Both the position numbers and the translations under genes were made by a program. The notes beneath the pieces are model-generated. The model worked only from the letters and a program-made list of their open reading frames with translations, was not told the DNA's origin and did no database searches. Of a stretch of 20,442 nucleotides of DNA, positions 6,373 to 13,804 are shown in pieces; position 1 is the first letter of the stretch; every line of letters begins with the position of its first letter. The DNA is from an uncultured Dorea sp. (lineage in GTDB: Bacteria > Bacillota_A > Clostridia > Lachnospirales > Lachnospiraceae): positions 1 through 20,442 of the forward strand of contig CAOKJI010000002.1 in the NCBI GenBank assembly GCA_948468495.1, read 5' to 3'.

Positions 6373-7605
6373 ATGAGCGATATAATAAAATTTAATGCTG
6401 ACAGAGATATAGTTACAGAACAGAATAATGAAATCGTGAGAGAAAGCCATGATTTAGCTGAGATGACAGAAGAAACGTTGTTTGATGCACGAAAAGAAAT
6501 TGCAAATATGAAAACACTTAGTGTGCCGATTGCTGAACTGGCTTTATTAGGAACTGTAGTAGCGTCCTTAATCCCGGCTTTAAGGACAGTAACGCAAACG
6601 ACAACATTGAATACTCAGGGTTTATATCAGCTTGCAAATGCAGGAGTAGGAGATGCTTTGAAGATAGCAAAGAATGGCAACTTTTGGGGAGCATTCAAGA
6701 CTGCAGAAGGGAAATCAAAATTTGCACAGCTTAAAGCGGCAGAGCCTCTTTCAACTACCAGTACTGCGGTAATGCCTATTGATCCGGCAACAATGATGAT
6801 GGCAGTAGCGTTGTTTGCAATAGAGCAACAGTTAAAAGGTATAGAGGAAAAGCAGAAGCAGATTCTGTCATTCCTTGAAATTGAGAAAGAATCAGAGATT
6901 GAAGCAGATGTAGAGATTCTGTCAAAGATGATTACTACATATAAGCATAATTGGAATAATGAGCATTTTGTTGCAAGTAATCACAAGATGGTGCTGGATA
7001 TTCAAAGAACAGCCAGAAAGAATATGCTTTCATATAAAAAGAAGGTTGCAGAATTACTAGATTCTAAAAAAATGATTGTTGCTCAGACAAAAGTAAAATC
7101 AACTTTAAACGATTTGCAGAAGAAATTCAAGTATTACCGACTGTCATTATATACTTTCTCGATGGCTTCATTGGTTGAAATTATGCTTAGTGGGAATTTC
7201 AAGGAGACATATATTTCTGATGTAAAGACAGAGATTAAGAAATTCTCAGCGGAATACAGAGATTTATTCACAGAATGTTCCATGTATCTTGAGAAGATGA
7301 CTTCAGGATCTGTAGAAGTAAATGTTATGAAAGGGATTGGTGTTGCGAGTAAGGCAGTAGGAAAGTTTATAGGAAGTATTCCAGTTGTGAAAGAAGGACA
7401 AGTGGATGAGTTCTTACAAGATGGAGGGGCATATTTGAAAGAAAATGCTCAGGATATGCAGAAGAAGATACTGGAAGCATTTGCAGCTCTTCATAATCCG
7501 GGAACTGGTGTATTTATGGACAAAATGGAAGATATGATTCGGATTTATAATCATACTGATAAAATTTGTTTTGATGATAAGAAAATATATCTTATTGCAG
7601 GGTAA
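6373..7605 (+). CDS. Unrecognised 410-aa protein, hydrophobic patches and long helices
   Basis: I do not recognise this family. The ATG at 6373 follows GGGGGAGGTG and is preferred to the in-frame TTG at 6358, giving 410 residues. Near the N-terminus are an acidic helical stretch, then a hydrophobic segment (IAELALLGTVVASLIPAL), a Thr/Ala-rich region, and a second hydrophobic patch (TMMMAVALFAIEQQLKGIEE) leading into a long Lys/Glu-rich helical region that fits coiled coil. The C-terminal third is mixed helical. There is no signal peptide and no nucleotide-binding or nuclease motif. It lies 35 bp upstream of a GIY-YIG nuclease gene, so the two are probably co-transcribed. Two amphipathic hydrophobic stretches plus coiled coil would suit a membrane-associated or effector protein of a defence pair, but that is speculation. 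Confidence 0.75.
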   Translation: MSDIIKFNADRDIVTEQNNEIVRESHDLAEMTEETLFDARKEIANMKTLSVPIAELALLGTVVASLIPALRTVTQTTTLNTQGLYQLANAGVGDALKIAKNGNFWGAFKTAEGKSKFAQLKAAEPLSTTSTAVMPIDPATMMMAVALFAIEQQLKGIEEKQKQILSFLEIEKESEIEADVEILSKMITTYKHNWNNEHFVASNHKMVLDIQRTARKNMLSYKKKVAELLDSKKMIVAQTKVKSTLNDLQKKFKYYRLSLYTFSMASLVEIMLSGNFKETYISDVKTEIKKFSAEYRDLFTECSMYLEKMTSGSVEVNVMKGIGVASKAVGKFIGSIPVVKEGQVDEFLQDGGAYLKENAQDMQKKILEAFAALHNPGTGVFMDKMEDMIRIYNHTDKICFDDKKIYLIAG

Positions 7606-7640
7606 GATAATGGCTGAATGCGAATAAGAAGGAGAAGAAT

Positions 7641-8390
7641 GTGGAGAAATTTTCAGAGAAAAGTTTATTATCGCTTGGAGATTATTATGTCTATGGTCTG
7701 ATTGATCCTAGGAATAGGAAGATATTTTATATTGGCAAGGGAACCGGAAATCGGGTTTTTGAACATGAATTGGAAAGTCAAGAAAATCCTGAGAGCGAGA
7801 AGTTGAAATTAAAGAGGATAGCAGAGATTAAAGCAGCTGGCTTGGAAGTTGAAAAAGTTATTATTAACTGTAATTTAACAGAAGCGGAAGCATTTGCAGC
7901 AGAAGCGGTACTAATTAATGCGTTTAATTATGTTAAAGATACCCGGTTAACAAACATTGTTGCAGGACATCATTCGGCGGAAGCTTTGACAGTAGATGAT
8001 TTTGAAAAGATCTATGGAGCAGAAGAGTTACAGGAATCAGATATTCGGCACAAAGTAATGATTATCAAGATAAATAAACTTTATCAAAAAGGAATGACGG
8101 AAGATGTTCTATATGATTCGGTACGTGGTATTTGGCGAGCATCATTTGTAGAATATGTTTTTGGGGTTTATAATTCGTTAATAGTTGCGGTATATAAACC
8201 GACAATGTGGTATGTTTGCAAAGATGCATTAGAAAAGTTGCCAAAGCACGTTACGCAATTGACTTCCAAAATGGAGAACAGAGTGTTTTTTGTAGATGAA
8301 AGATTTGAGAATCAAGAGTTGATGGATGAAGCAGAAAAGTTTTATTTGTATAAATCCATTGCTGGTTTGAAAGTAAATCAGAGTGCATAG
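7641..8390 (+). CDS. GIY-YIG nuclease family protein (LEM-3-like)
   Basis: A 249-residue protein starting at a GTG (7641) with AAGGAG at 7629-7634. The N-terminal ~100 residues form a GIY-YIG nuclease domain: YVYGLIDP (Tyr16, Tyr18), then IFYIGKGTGNRVFEH (Tyr30-Ile-Gly32, conserved Arg39), then the EAEAFAAEAVLINAF helix with candidate metal-binding glutamates. YIGKG with a downstream NR-x-x-x-H resembles the LEM-3-like subgroup. The C-terminal 150 residues are not recognised. The domain cuts one DNA strand using a divalent metal, and solitary members are common in mobile elements and defence islands. It is 35 bp downstream of the unknown 410-aa gene, so they may act together. The gene looks intact. 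Confidence 0.8.
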   Translation: MEKFSEKSLLSLGDYYVYGLIDPRNRKIFYIGKGTGNRVFEHELESQENPESEKLKLKRIAEIKAAGLEVEKVIINCNLTEAEAFAAEAVLINAFNYVKDTRLTNIVAGHHSAEALTVDDFEKIYGAEELQESDIRHKVMIIKINKLYQKGMTEDVLYDSVRGIWRASFVEYVFGVYNSLIVAVYKPTMWYVCKDALEKLPKHVTQLTSKMENRVFFVDERFENQELMDEAEKFYLYKSIAGLKVNQSA

Positions 8391-8421
8391 AATCCAATTA
8401 CATATTTAGAGCCTAAAGAAT

Positions 8422-8751
8422 AGAGCAAGATCCACTCCGTATTACCATATCGCAATTTCTTGCATATTCTCATCCAGAGTATTTGCTTGATGGAGAGCAT
8501 CCCCATACCCGCTAACTGGCTTCACAATGAAAAATATATTTTTGGATAAAAACAGCTATATGATTTCAGAGATGAAATCGTATGGCTGTTTTTGTCTTCA
8601 AATGCCAATTTTCCACGAAGTGCTGCTGTTACATTTTTGTAAAAGCTAATTTATTTTTATGGGTCTGGGGTGTCCCCAGCAAGAAGAAACTCATGGGATG
8701 ACATGGAGAGAAAATCGATAATGTAATTAATATAGGGGTGGATCTTGCTCT
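8422..8751. repeat. 17-bp inverted repeats 330 bp apart
   Basis: AGAGCAAGATCCACTCC at 8422-8438 is repeated inverted at 8735-8751 with one mismatch. The terminator and the minus-strand coding relic lie between the copies. The simplest reading is a rearrangement relic; paired regulatory or recombination sites are the alternative. Confidence 0.6.
8548..8593. terminator. Long bidirectional terminator after the GIY-YIG gene
   Basis: AAAAACAGC (8548-8556) pairs with GCTGTTTTT (8585-8593), and the stem continues to 8567/8574 with two G-T pairs, about 20 bp in all, around a 6-nt loop. A and T runs on the outside suit termination from both sides. Confidence 0.85.
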
Positions 8752-8938
8752 GTAAAAAATAAAAGAAATATGAAGTTCGCCCCTGTAAAATAGCCTGTTT
8801 CCCATTCGTTATATAGAGGGGGATTTAGGATGAGATATAAAAGTATCTGTTTCCATTTTATTGAGTAAAGAGAAAAAATGTTGAAATTTTGGTTTTCACC
8901 CTGTAAAAGAGTCGTTTTCCGTTTCGATATATGAGAGA
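8748..8938 (+). repeat. CCCTGTAAAA direct repeats in the repA leader
   Basis: CCCTGTAAAA occurs at 8781-8790 and 8899-8908, with a degenerate copy at 8748-8757. The two full copies are each followed by similar sequence of the form GTTT(T)CC-x-TTCG-x-TATAT, so each repeat unit is about 38 bp; a half-unit CTGTTTCC lies near 8848. Their position suits iterons or repA control sites. Confidence 0.6.
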
Positions 8939-8996
8939 CAATATTTTTTGAAGTGAGTTAGGAAGCAGAACCGTAAGTAGAGGAGGAATTCGGGCA

Positions 8997-9560
8997 ATGA
9001 GATTTACTTATATGAAAGATACAGAAGAACAACTGTTATATTATCAATTTCCAAAATTCTTATTGGAGATACCGCTCAACCAAAATGCACGTATTGTATA
9101 TTGTCTATTGTACGACAGAGTGAGAATTTCTAGAAAGAATCAATGGGTGGATGAACAAGGGAGAGTATATGGTGTATTTCCTATTGAGGAGTTATCGCAA
9201 AAGCTGGGAAAGTGCCAGACGTCTGTGAAGAAGGCATTGAAAGAATTGGAGAAAGCAGGATTGTTGTGTAGGAAGTTTGGAGGATTTTCCAGACCAAAGC
9301 ATTTGTACGTTTTAGTACCGGAAAAAGATTCTATTGAAGTTGATTCACAGACGGACGGTAATGTGTCTTCTGAAGGGGTGGAAAGCCGGCGGCTAATCAG
9401 ACGGAAAGTTGTCTTTATGGAAGGCGGAAATGTGCCGCATAGTAAAGGAATAGAACAAAATAATAGAAGTAAGAACAGGAGAGTAAAAGGACAGGATATT
9501 CCGAGGAGGAATTATTTTATTGAGTCGGATTATGAGTGCGGAGAGGAGGAGAGTCTGTGA
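8997..9560 (+). CDS. repA: RepA_N-type replication initiator
   Basis: A 187-residue protein. Residues about 8-95 match the RepA_N domain of Firmicute plasmids and integrative elements: an EEQLLYYQFPKFLLE-type opening, RIVYCLLYDRVRISRKNQWV, then IEELSQKLGKCQTSVKKALK with ELEKAGLL, a winged-helix DNA-binding unit. The C-terminal ~80 residues are basic and low in recognisable features. In Tn4451-like elements this gene precedes a DnaC-like ATPase and probably starts replication of the excised circle by binding upstream repeats; CCCTGTAAAA repeats are present here. The ATG follows AGGAGG at 8981-8986. Its TGA overlaps the next gene's GTG by 4 nt, so they are translationally coupled. RepA_N membership is strong; activity is inferred. 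Confidence 0.85.
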   Translation: MRFTYMKDTEEQLLYYQFPKFLLEIPLNQNARIVYCLLYDRVRISRKNQWVDEQGRVYGVFPIEELSQKLGKCQTSVKKALKELEKAGLLCRKFGGFSRPKHLYVLVPEKDSIEVDSQTDGNVSSEGVESRRLIRRKVVFMEGGNVPHSKGIEQNNRSKNRRVKGQDIPRRNYFIESDYECGEEESL

Positions 9561-9793
9561 TAGATGCGAAAAAGTCATTTTATGGAGAGGATGGATTGTT
9601 GTATTGTACTGTGTGTGGAGAAGCTTTAGAATCATTTTATCCGCAAAATTCTATTATGAAGGGTGGGAAACATCCGAGGCAATGTGCATGTGAGCGGAAA
9701 GTTCGCGAGGAAGAGGGAAAGTATCGAAAGAAAAAAGAACATCAGGAATTAGTAGAAAGAAATCGGCGCATTTGTTTTGAGAAAAAGCGATGA
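9557..9793 (+). CDS. DnaC-like helicase loader, N-terminal zinc-finger part
   Basis: A 78-residue product from the GTG at 9557 (GAGGAGGA at 9543-9550), overlapping the repA stop codon. It has a CTVCGEAL knuckle and CACERK, giving a Cys-x2-Cys / Cys-x-Cys set that can bind zinc, then a Lys/Glu-rich helix. In intact relatives this is the N-terminus of a ~265-residue DnaC/IstB-type ATPase, whose remainder is encoded by the next gene in the -1 frame. The frame ends at a TGA (9791-9793) overlapping the next ATG. Adding one base within GAGAAAAAG (9779-9787), or a -1 ribosomal slip there, would fuse the two into a full-length protein. Confidence 0.7.
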   Translation: MIDAKKSFYGEDGLLYCTVCGEALESFYPQNSIMKGGKHPRQCACERKVREEEGKYRKKKEHQELVERNRRICFEKKR

Positions 9794-10347
9794 TGAACTG
9801 GACATTTCAGAATGGAGACAAAGATAATCCGGCTGTGAAAATTGCAGAAGACTATGTTTGTAATTGGGACGAGATGAAAAAGAGGCATGTGGGGTATTTA
9901 TTGTGGGGACCGGTGGGAACGGGGAAGAGTTATATTGCCGGTTGTATCGCAAATGATTTACTGGAGCAAGAAGTAACGGTCAAGATGACGAATTTTAATA
10001 TGATTTTGAATGAATTATTTTCGGTGGAAGATAAGGCGGAATATATCAGAGCATTGATGAGATATGAACTTTTGATTATCGATGATTTGGGTGCGGAACG
10101 AAGCAGCGAATACGCGATGGAAAATGTTTTTGGTGTAATAGACCATTGTTGCTGCTCAGGAAAGCCATTGATTGTGACAACCAATTTACCCCTGGGAAAA
10201 TTAAAGGGAGAAACGGATGTGGATAAAAAAAGAATTTATGACGGGATATTGGAGATGTGTGTTCCGGTAAAAGTGGAAGGAACTAGCCGGAGAACGGAGA
10301 TTGCCAGAGATAAAGTTCAAGAGGTAAAGGCTTTGTTGAAGGTTTAG
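9790..10347 (+). CDS. DnaC/IstB-like AAA+ ATPase (helicase loader)
   Basis: A 185-residue protein with Walker A WGPVGTGKS (about 39-47), Walker B LLIIDDLGAE (about 94-103) and sensor 1 IVTTNLP (about 127-133), plus a C-terminal arginine-rich SRRTEIARDK. This is the DnaC/IstB AAA+ fold that loads the replicative helicase at an origin; here it would serve RepA. It lacks the zinc-finger N-terminus usual in relatives, which the preceding overlapping gene (9557-9793) encodes. The ATG at 9790 (or 9793) has no good ribosome site, so it relies on coupling through the ATGA overlap or on frameshifting. Either the protein works as two polypeptides, or the gene is newly split. Confidence 0.85.
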   Translation: MMNWTFQNGDKDNPAVKIAEDYVCNWDEMKKRHVGYLLWGPVGTGKSYIAGCIANDLLEQEVTVKMTNFNMILNELFSVEDKAEYIRALMRYELLIIDDLGAERSSEYAMENVFGVIDHCCCSGKPLIVTTNLPLGKLKGETDVDKKRIYDGILEMCVPVKVEGTSRRTEIARDKVQEVKALLKV

Positions 10348-10409
10348 GACTATTTCAGTAGATATTTTCATAGTAATGGACAAAGAGAAAAGGGAGGTGG
10401 GAGCCCGCT

Positions 10410-10577
10410 ATGAAGAGACAGAAACTGAATTATCGTTTTCATAATCCGAATACTGTGGAAGTGACCGCCGATTACATATTGAAAGTATTTATTGAGACGA
10501 ATATGAAGAAAGTAGAACGGGCTATGCAGGAGGCGGCTAACAAGAGTGCGGAAGAGGACAAGCAGGATGAAAAATAA
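10410..10577 (+). CDS. tnpW: TnpW-like transposon-encoded small protein
   Basis: A 55-residue protein from the ATG at 10410 with AGGGAGGTGG upstream. KLNYRFHNPNTVEVTADYIL followed by KVFIETNMKKVERAMQEAAN matches the small TnpW family of Tn4451-like elements in Clostridia. Its biochemical role is unknown. It follows the DnaC-like gene by about 60 bp in the same direction and is probably part of the repA operon. Together with the TnpX-type recombinase it places the element in the Tn4451 lineage. No relaxase gene is found alongside. Confidence 0.75.
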   Translation: MKRQKLNYRFHNPNTVEVTADYILKVFIETNMKKVERAMQEAANKSAEEDKQDEK

Positions 10578-10756
10578 AGCTTGAATATGATTTATCCAAG
10601 GAATTCGAATTTTATCCAAGGTTTTAAACAAGAAAAAACAAGATTAAAAAAAGAATTAACCAAGGATGATGCCTTATTCGTATTTTGATTTTGGCTTATT
10701 AAGTAAGAAAAAATGAAAATTACAAGTAGATATATGAGAAAAAAACTCAAATACTG

Positions 10757-10784
10757 TTTACAAAAACATAATTCAGAGTATAAT
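10757..10784 (+). promoter_or_regulatory. Promoter of the RloA/RloB operon
   Basis: TTTACA (10757-10762), a 16-bp spacer and TATAAT (10779-10784) form a good sigma-A promoter. It starts transcription about 35 nt before the ATG at 10825. Upstream, TTTATCCAAGG is repeated twice (about 10590-10621). Confidence 0.7.
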
Positions 10785-10824
10785 AAAGAATATAGAAGAG
10801 AAAATCCGAATTGGAGGTAACAGT

Positions 10825-12051
10825 ATGTTATGTCAATTTACAGTCAAGAATTATAAGAGTATACGAGATGAAATGACTTTTGATATGCAGGCGGCAGCTA
10901 TTTCGGAGCATGAAAATAAAGTAATCAGAGATAAAAATGGAGAACAGTTCTTACCAGTTTCTGCAATATATGGTCCAAATGGCGGCGGGAAATCAAATGT
11001 ATTGGAAGCATTGCATACTGTGGCAGCGAAAGTGCTGCGTCCGCTGTATGCAACAGGAGATAACGAAGAACGTGTTTTTCTTCAGAAAAGATTACTGATT
11101 GAGCCATTTGCATTTTCAGAAGAAATGAAAAACGAACCGACAGAATTTGAAGTTTTCTTTTGGACAGAACTGGCAGAATATAGATATATTCTTCATGTGA
11201 AAAGAGAAGTTGTTGTCTATGAATGTCTTGATCGTGTGAAATTGGAGACTGGGAGACGTTCGGCCCTTTTTGAACGAACAGCAGAAGAAACCACATTAAA
11301 GGGAGTGTTTACAAAGTTAAAAATCAGCGATGAACTTTCTGCGACATTGCCATTGTTATCTTATTTAGGAATTACCTATAAGAAAAACGAGGTCGTAAAG
11401 GATGTCTTGGAATGGTTCGAATATGGCATTGATTTCTTGAACTACGGAAATCCAATCGAAGAACTCCGCATGGCAGTTTCAAATTCGGAAGATGTTAAGC
11501 AGTTAATGTTGGACATGATACAGGAAATGGATTTGGATATCGTGGATTTCCGAGTAGTAGAAGATGAAAACAACCGAATCGACGTGTATACAAAACACAT
11601 GGTTGAAGGATATGAAGCAGAGCTGAATTTGCTTGAAGAATCCAGCGGTACGAAGAAATTATTTGGACTGATGCCATTTATTGCTGACAGCTTATTATCC
11701 GGAACAACACTAGTAATTGATGAATTGGATGCCAAAATTCATCCTGTGTTATTGCGTCACTTAATTATGATGTTTAATGATATGAACATCAATAAGAAAA
11801 AAGCACAGTTGATATTTACATCCCATGATTTATCTACGATGAATAGTGAAGTGTTCCGAAGAGATGAAATTTGGTTTGTGGCGAAAGGAAATGCACAGAA
11901 TTCAAAATTATATTCTCTTGTAGAATTTAAAAATGAGAAGGGCGAGTCTGTTCGTAAAGATGCTAAATTTGATAAACAGTATCTTGAAGGTAAGTATGGA
12001 GCAGATCCATACCTCAGAAGAATTATAGATTGGGGGAAGGTCAATGCCTAA
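10825..12051 (+). CDS. RloA-like AAA_15 ATPase, anti-phage defence (AbiL-like)
   Basis: A 408-residue SMC/OLD-type ATPase: Walker A YGPNGGGKS (49-57), an ABC-type signature-like ESSGTKKLFG (272-281), Walker B LVIDELD (296-302) with the D-loop region AKIHP, and a switch TSHD (332-335). The opening FTVKNYKSIRDEMTF is typical of the AAA_15/AAA_21 group. An RloB-family gene follows with an 8-nt overlap. ATPase plus RloB/Toprim-like partner is the layout of the lactococcal AbiL abortive-infection pair and RloA/RloB loci, and it parallels OLD and PARIS systems. The ATPase probably senses phage invasion and controls the nuclease-like partner. Promoter and AGGAGG-type ribosome site are present; the gene is intact. 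Confidence 0.88.
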   Translation: MLCQFTVKNYKSIRDEMTFDMQAAAISEHENKVIRDKNGEQFLPVSAIYGPNGGGKSNVLEALHTVAAKVLRPLYATGDNEERVFLQKRLLIEPFAFSEEMKNEPTEFEVFFWTELAEYRYILHVKREVVVYECLDRVKLETGRRSALFERTAEETTLKGVFTKLKISDELSATLPLLSYLGITYKKNEVVKDVLEWFEYGIDFLNYGNPIEELRMAVSNSEDVKQLMLDMIQEMDLDIVDFRVVEDENNRIDVYTKHMVEGYEAELNLLEESSGTKKLFGLMPFIADSLLSGTTLVIDELDAKIHPVLLRHLIMMFNDMNINKKKAQLIFTSHDLSTMNSEVFRRDEIWFVAKGNAQNSKLYSLVEFKNEKGESVRKDAKFDKQYLEGKYGADPYLRRIIDWGKVNA

Positions 12052-12751
12052 GAAAGCCAGAACAGAAGTGTGGAGAAAGAAGCGCCGCCAAGAACATTTG
12101 GAAATGAAAAAATATAGATATTATATTTTCTGTGAAGGCCAGGAAACGGAACCGAATTATTTCCAAGGGTTCAAAAAACGGATTGAAGAAAATCCAATTT
12201 ACAAGGATATGGTTTTGATTGAAATAGAGCCTTGTCAGGCAGAAACCATGCGTGTAATCGGAATGGCAGAGGAATATGTGAAAAAGAATCGACTTCAAAA
12301 AGGGCAGATATGGTGCGTGTACGATAAAGACAGTTTTCCGGCGCAGCATTTTAATGGTGTGGTTGAACGTGCGGAAAAATTGAATCAAGAAAATTCAGAA
12401 TTACAGTATCATGCTTCATGGAGCAATGAATGTATAGAGTTTTGGTTTCTTCTGCATTTTGCATATTATACTTCAAACAACCATAGGGCAGAGTATAAGA
12501 AGTTTCTTAATGAAAAGTTTCAAGAACTTGGAATTGGGAAGTATGAGAAAAATATGGATAATATTTTTGAAGTGTTGATGGAGCATGGAAACCCGAAGTT
12601 GGCGATACGATATGCGAAACGGATTATAAAAGATGGACAAGGGAAAACACCAACAGAGATAGCGCCAGGAACAAAGGTGTATGAGTTGGTAGAGGAACTG
12701 GCGAAGTATTTGCCGGAAGAAGAACAAAGAAGATTTTTAGATTTGTTGTAA
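12044..12751 (+). CDS. RloB-family (Toprim-like) defence effector
   Basis: A 235-residue protein with the RloB signatures: FCEGQETEPNYFQGF (residues 29-43, including the Toprim-type glutamate Glu31), CVYDKDSFP (91-99, the DxD metal motif) and SNECIEFWFLLHF (127-139). Toprim-fold proteins of this kind act as metal-dependent nucleases, and in AbiL-like pairs RloB is taken as the toxic effector released by the ATPase partner. The ATG overlaps the ATPase stop codon by 8 nt, showing tight translational coupling. A third, broken gene begins 32 bp downstream in the same direction and may once have belonged to the system. All key residues are present. The RloB assignment is confident; the nuclease target is unknown. 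Confidence 0.88.
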   Translation: MPKKARTEVWRKKRRQEHLEMKKYRYYIFCEGQETEPNYFQGFKKRIEENPIYKDMVLIEIEPCQAETMRVIGMAEEYVKKNRLQKGQIWCVYDKDSFPAQHFNGVVERAEKLNQENSELQYHASWSNECIEFWFLLHFAYYTSNNHRAEYKKFLNEKFQELGIGKYEKNMDNIFEVLMEHGNPKLAIRYAKRIIKDGQGKTPTEIAPGTKVYELVEELAKYLPEEEQRRFLDLL

Positions 12752-12783
12752 AAAAATTTGAAGAGGGAGACATTAAGAAATGA

Positions 12784-13399
12784 ATGATATATACAATAGA
12801 ACTTTTGGGACTGGGTGCTACACTAACAGAATAGGCTGTTAAAGGAACTGCGACTGCGGTATCAAGTAAATTAAAAGCAAGAAAAGAGGAAAAAAATGCA
12901 GAAAAAATAAGAAGTACATATGATGAAATTATTAATGAACTTCTTAATGAACGAGAAGAAGCAGTGCGCATTGCGCAAGCATATAAATCTGAATTAGAGA
13001 AAGTGGTTATTAGTGATGAAGATATTCAACACTTACATAATACAGTTTCGAGAATTTTAGAAATTATAAAAGAATCCCAAGTAGCAAGTGCAACACTACT
13101 GGGAGAAGAAACTGTAGAAGCTGTAAAGAAACAGGTTGAGTCATATGAGCAAATCAAAGCTCTGATTAGTGTGGACACATTAAAGACGATGCAATTATTG
13201 GGATTCAATTATAAAGTTCAATTATAAAGCTGCAATTGGAGAACCGCTAACTCTTATGCTTAAGAATTTTATATTATCCAAAGTTGCGGAACCGGATTCT
13301 TTCATTGCATTTCAGAAAATAGTGACACCAGAAATGGTTGAAATTTTAATGGATGAAACGGCATATGAAAACTTTAAACAAATAACAGGTATTGAGTAA
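12784..13399 (+). pseudogene. Broken helical protein gene downstream of rloB
   Basis: Read from the ATG at 12784, the frame gives MIYTIELLGLGATLTE, a TAG stop (12832-12834), then a long continuation AVKGTATAVSSKLKARKEEK to LLGFNYK. There a 13-bp tandem duplication (13204-13216 and 13217-13229) shifts the frame. Removing one copy continues with AAIGEPLTLMLKNFILSK and ends ...FKQITGIE at the TAA at 13397-13399. The original product would be about 200 residues: an N-terminal hydrophobic patch followed by highly charged helices. The family is not recognised. An ORF from an internal ATG (12964-13227) covers only the middle. Its place 32 bp after rloB suggests an accessory gene of the defence operon, now doubly disabled. 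Confidence 0.75.
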
Positions 13400-13468
13400 T
13401 TAGTGCCTGGATTATGATTGAAATATTTAAAATCAAAAAACTAGATTGATACTGTTAAATAGCAAAAC

Positions 13469-13506
13469 AAAAAGTGCAAGAAAAAACAAAATCTTGCACT
13501 TTTTTG
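13469..13506 (+). terminator. Terminator after the defence operon
   Basis: AAAAAGTGCAAGA (13469-13481) pairs with TCTTGCACTTTTT (13492-13504) around a 10-nt loop, followed by more T. It is a strong rho-independent terminator with A/T runs on both sides. Confidence 0.88.
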
Positions 13507-13585
13507 TGATAACGGAAACGTTGTCCGTAGTCAACTTTAGGTTGAAATTGTATAATTACTATAAAAAATGGAAAGGAGATTAGAA

Positions 13586-13804
13586 ATGACAACGAGTCAA
13601 TTACTACATGAGTGAATGAAAGAAAAGGGATATTCCAAAATTAAGATACAAAATGAATTGGGTTGTTGTGAAAAAACATTGCGAAAATATCTTAATGGAA
13701 CAACAACTAGTGGACCATATTTAATGAAATTATTGGCAATATTGAATATATCAGTTAGCGAATGGAACAGTTGCAGAAATATAAAACGAGAAGAGGAGTT
13801 ATAG
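13586..13804 (+). pseudogene. Small HTH regulator with an in-frame TGA at codon 10
   Basis: A proper start exists at the ATG at 13586 with AAAGGAG at 13572-13578, reading MTTSQLLHE then TGA (13613-13615). An ATG follows immediately (13616) and continues in the same frame as MKEKGYSKIKIQNELGCCEK, TLRKYLNGTT and so on to 13804. A CGA-to-TGA change (Arg to stop) would explain the break. The 62-residue remainder keeps a Cro/CI-like helix-turn-helix. Re-initiation at 13616 could still give a nearly complete protein, so it may not be dead. It lies just before a winged-helix gene and the recombinase gene, so it may once have controlled excision or acted as a directionality factor. That role is inferred from position only. 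Confidence 0.6.

Larger units (their letters stand above)
8391..8996. other. 606-bp non-coding, repeat-rich region upstream of repA
   Basis: No convincing full gene lies here. The region holds a long bidirectional terminator, a 17-bp inverted repeat pair, a short coding relic on the minus strand (8442-8525, ending ANTLDENMQEIAIW) and direct repeats next to repA. It is a plausible site of past deletion and of replication or repA control. Confidence 0.6.

Noticed and set aside
8748..8938. Repeats before repA as a CRISPR array
   Set aside because: There are only two full, imperfect copies with unequal spacing and no cas genes.
12832..13615. In-frame TAG (12832) and TGA (13613) as recoded amino acids (pyrrolysine or selenocysteine)
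   Set aside because: No family reason, no SECIS-like structure noted, and other genes use TAG and TGA as normal stops; simple nonsense mutations fit better.
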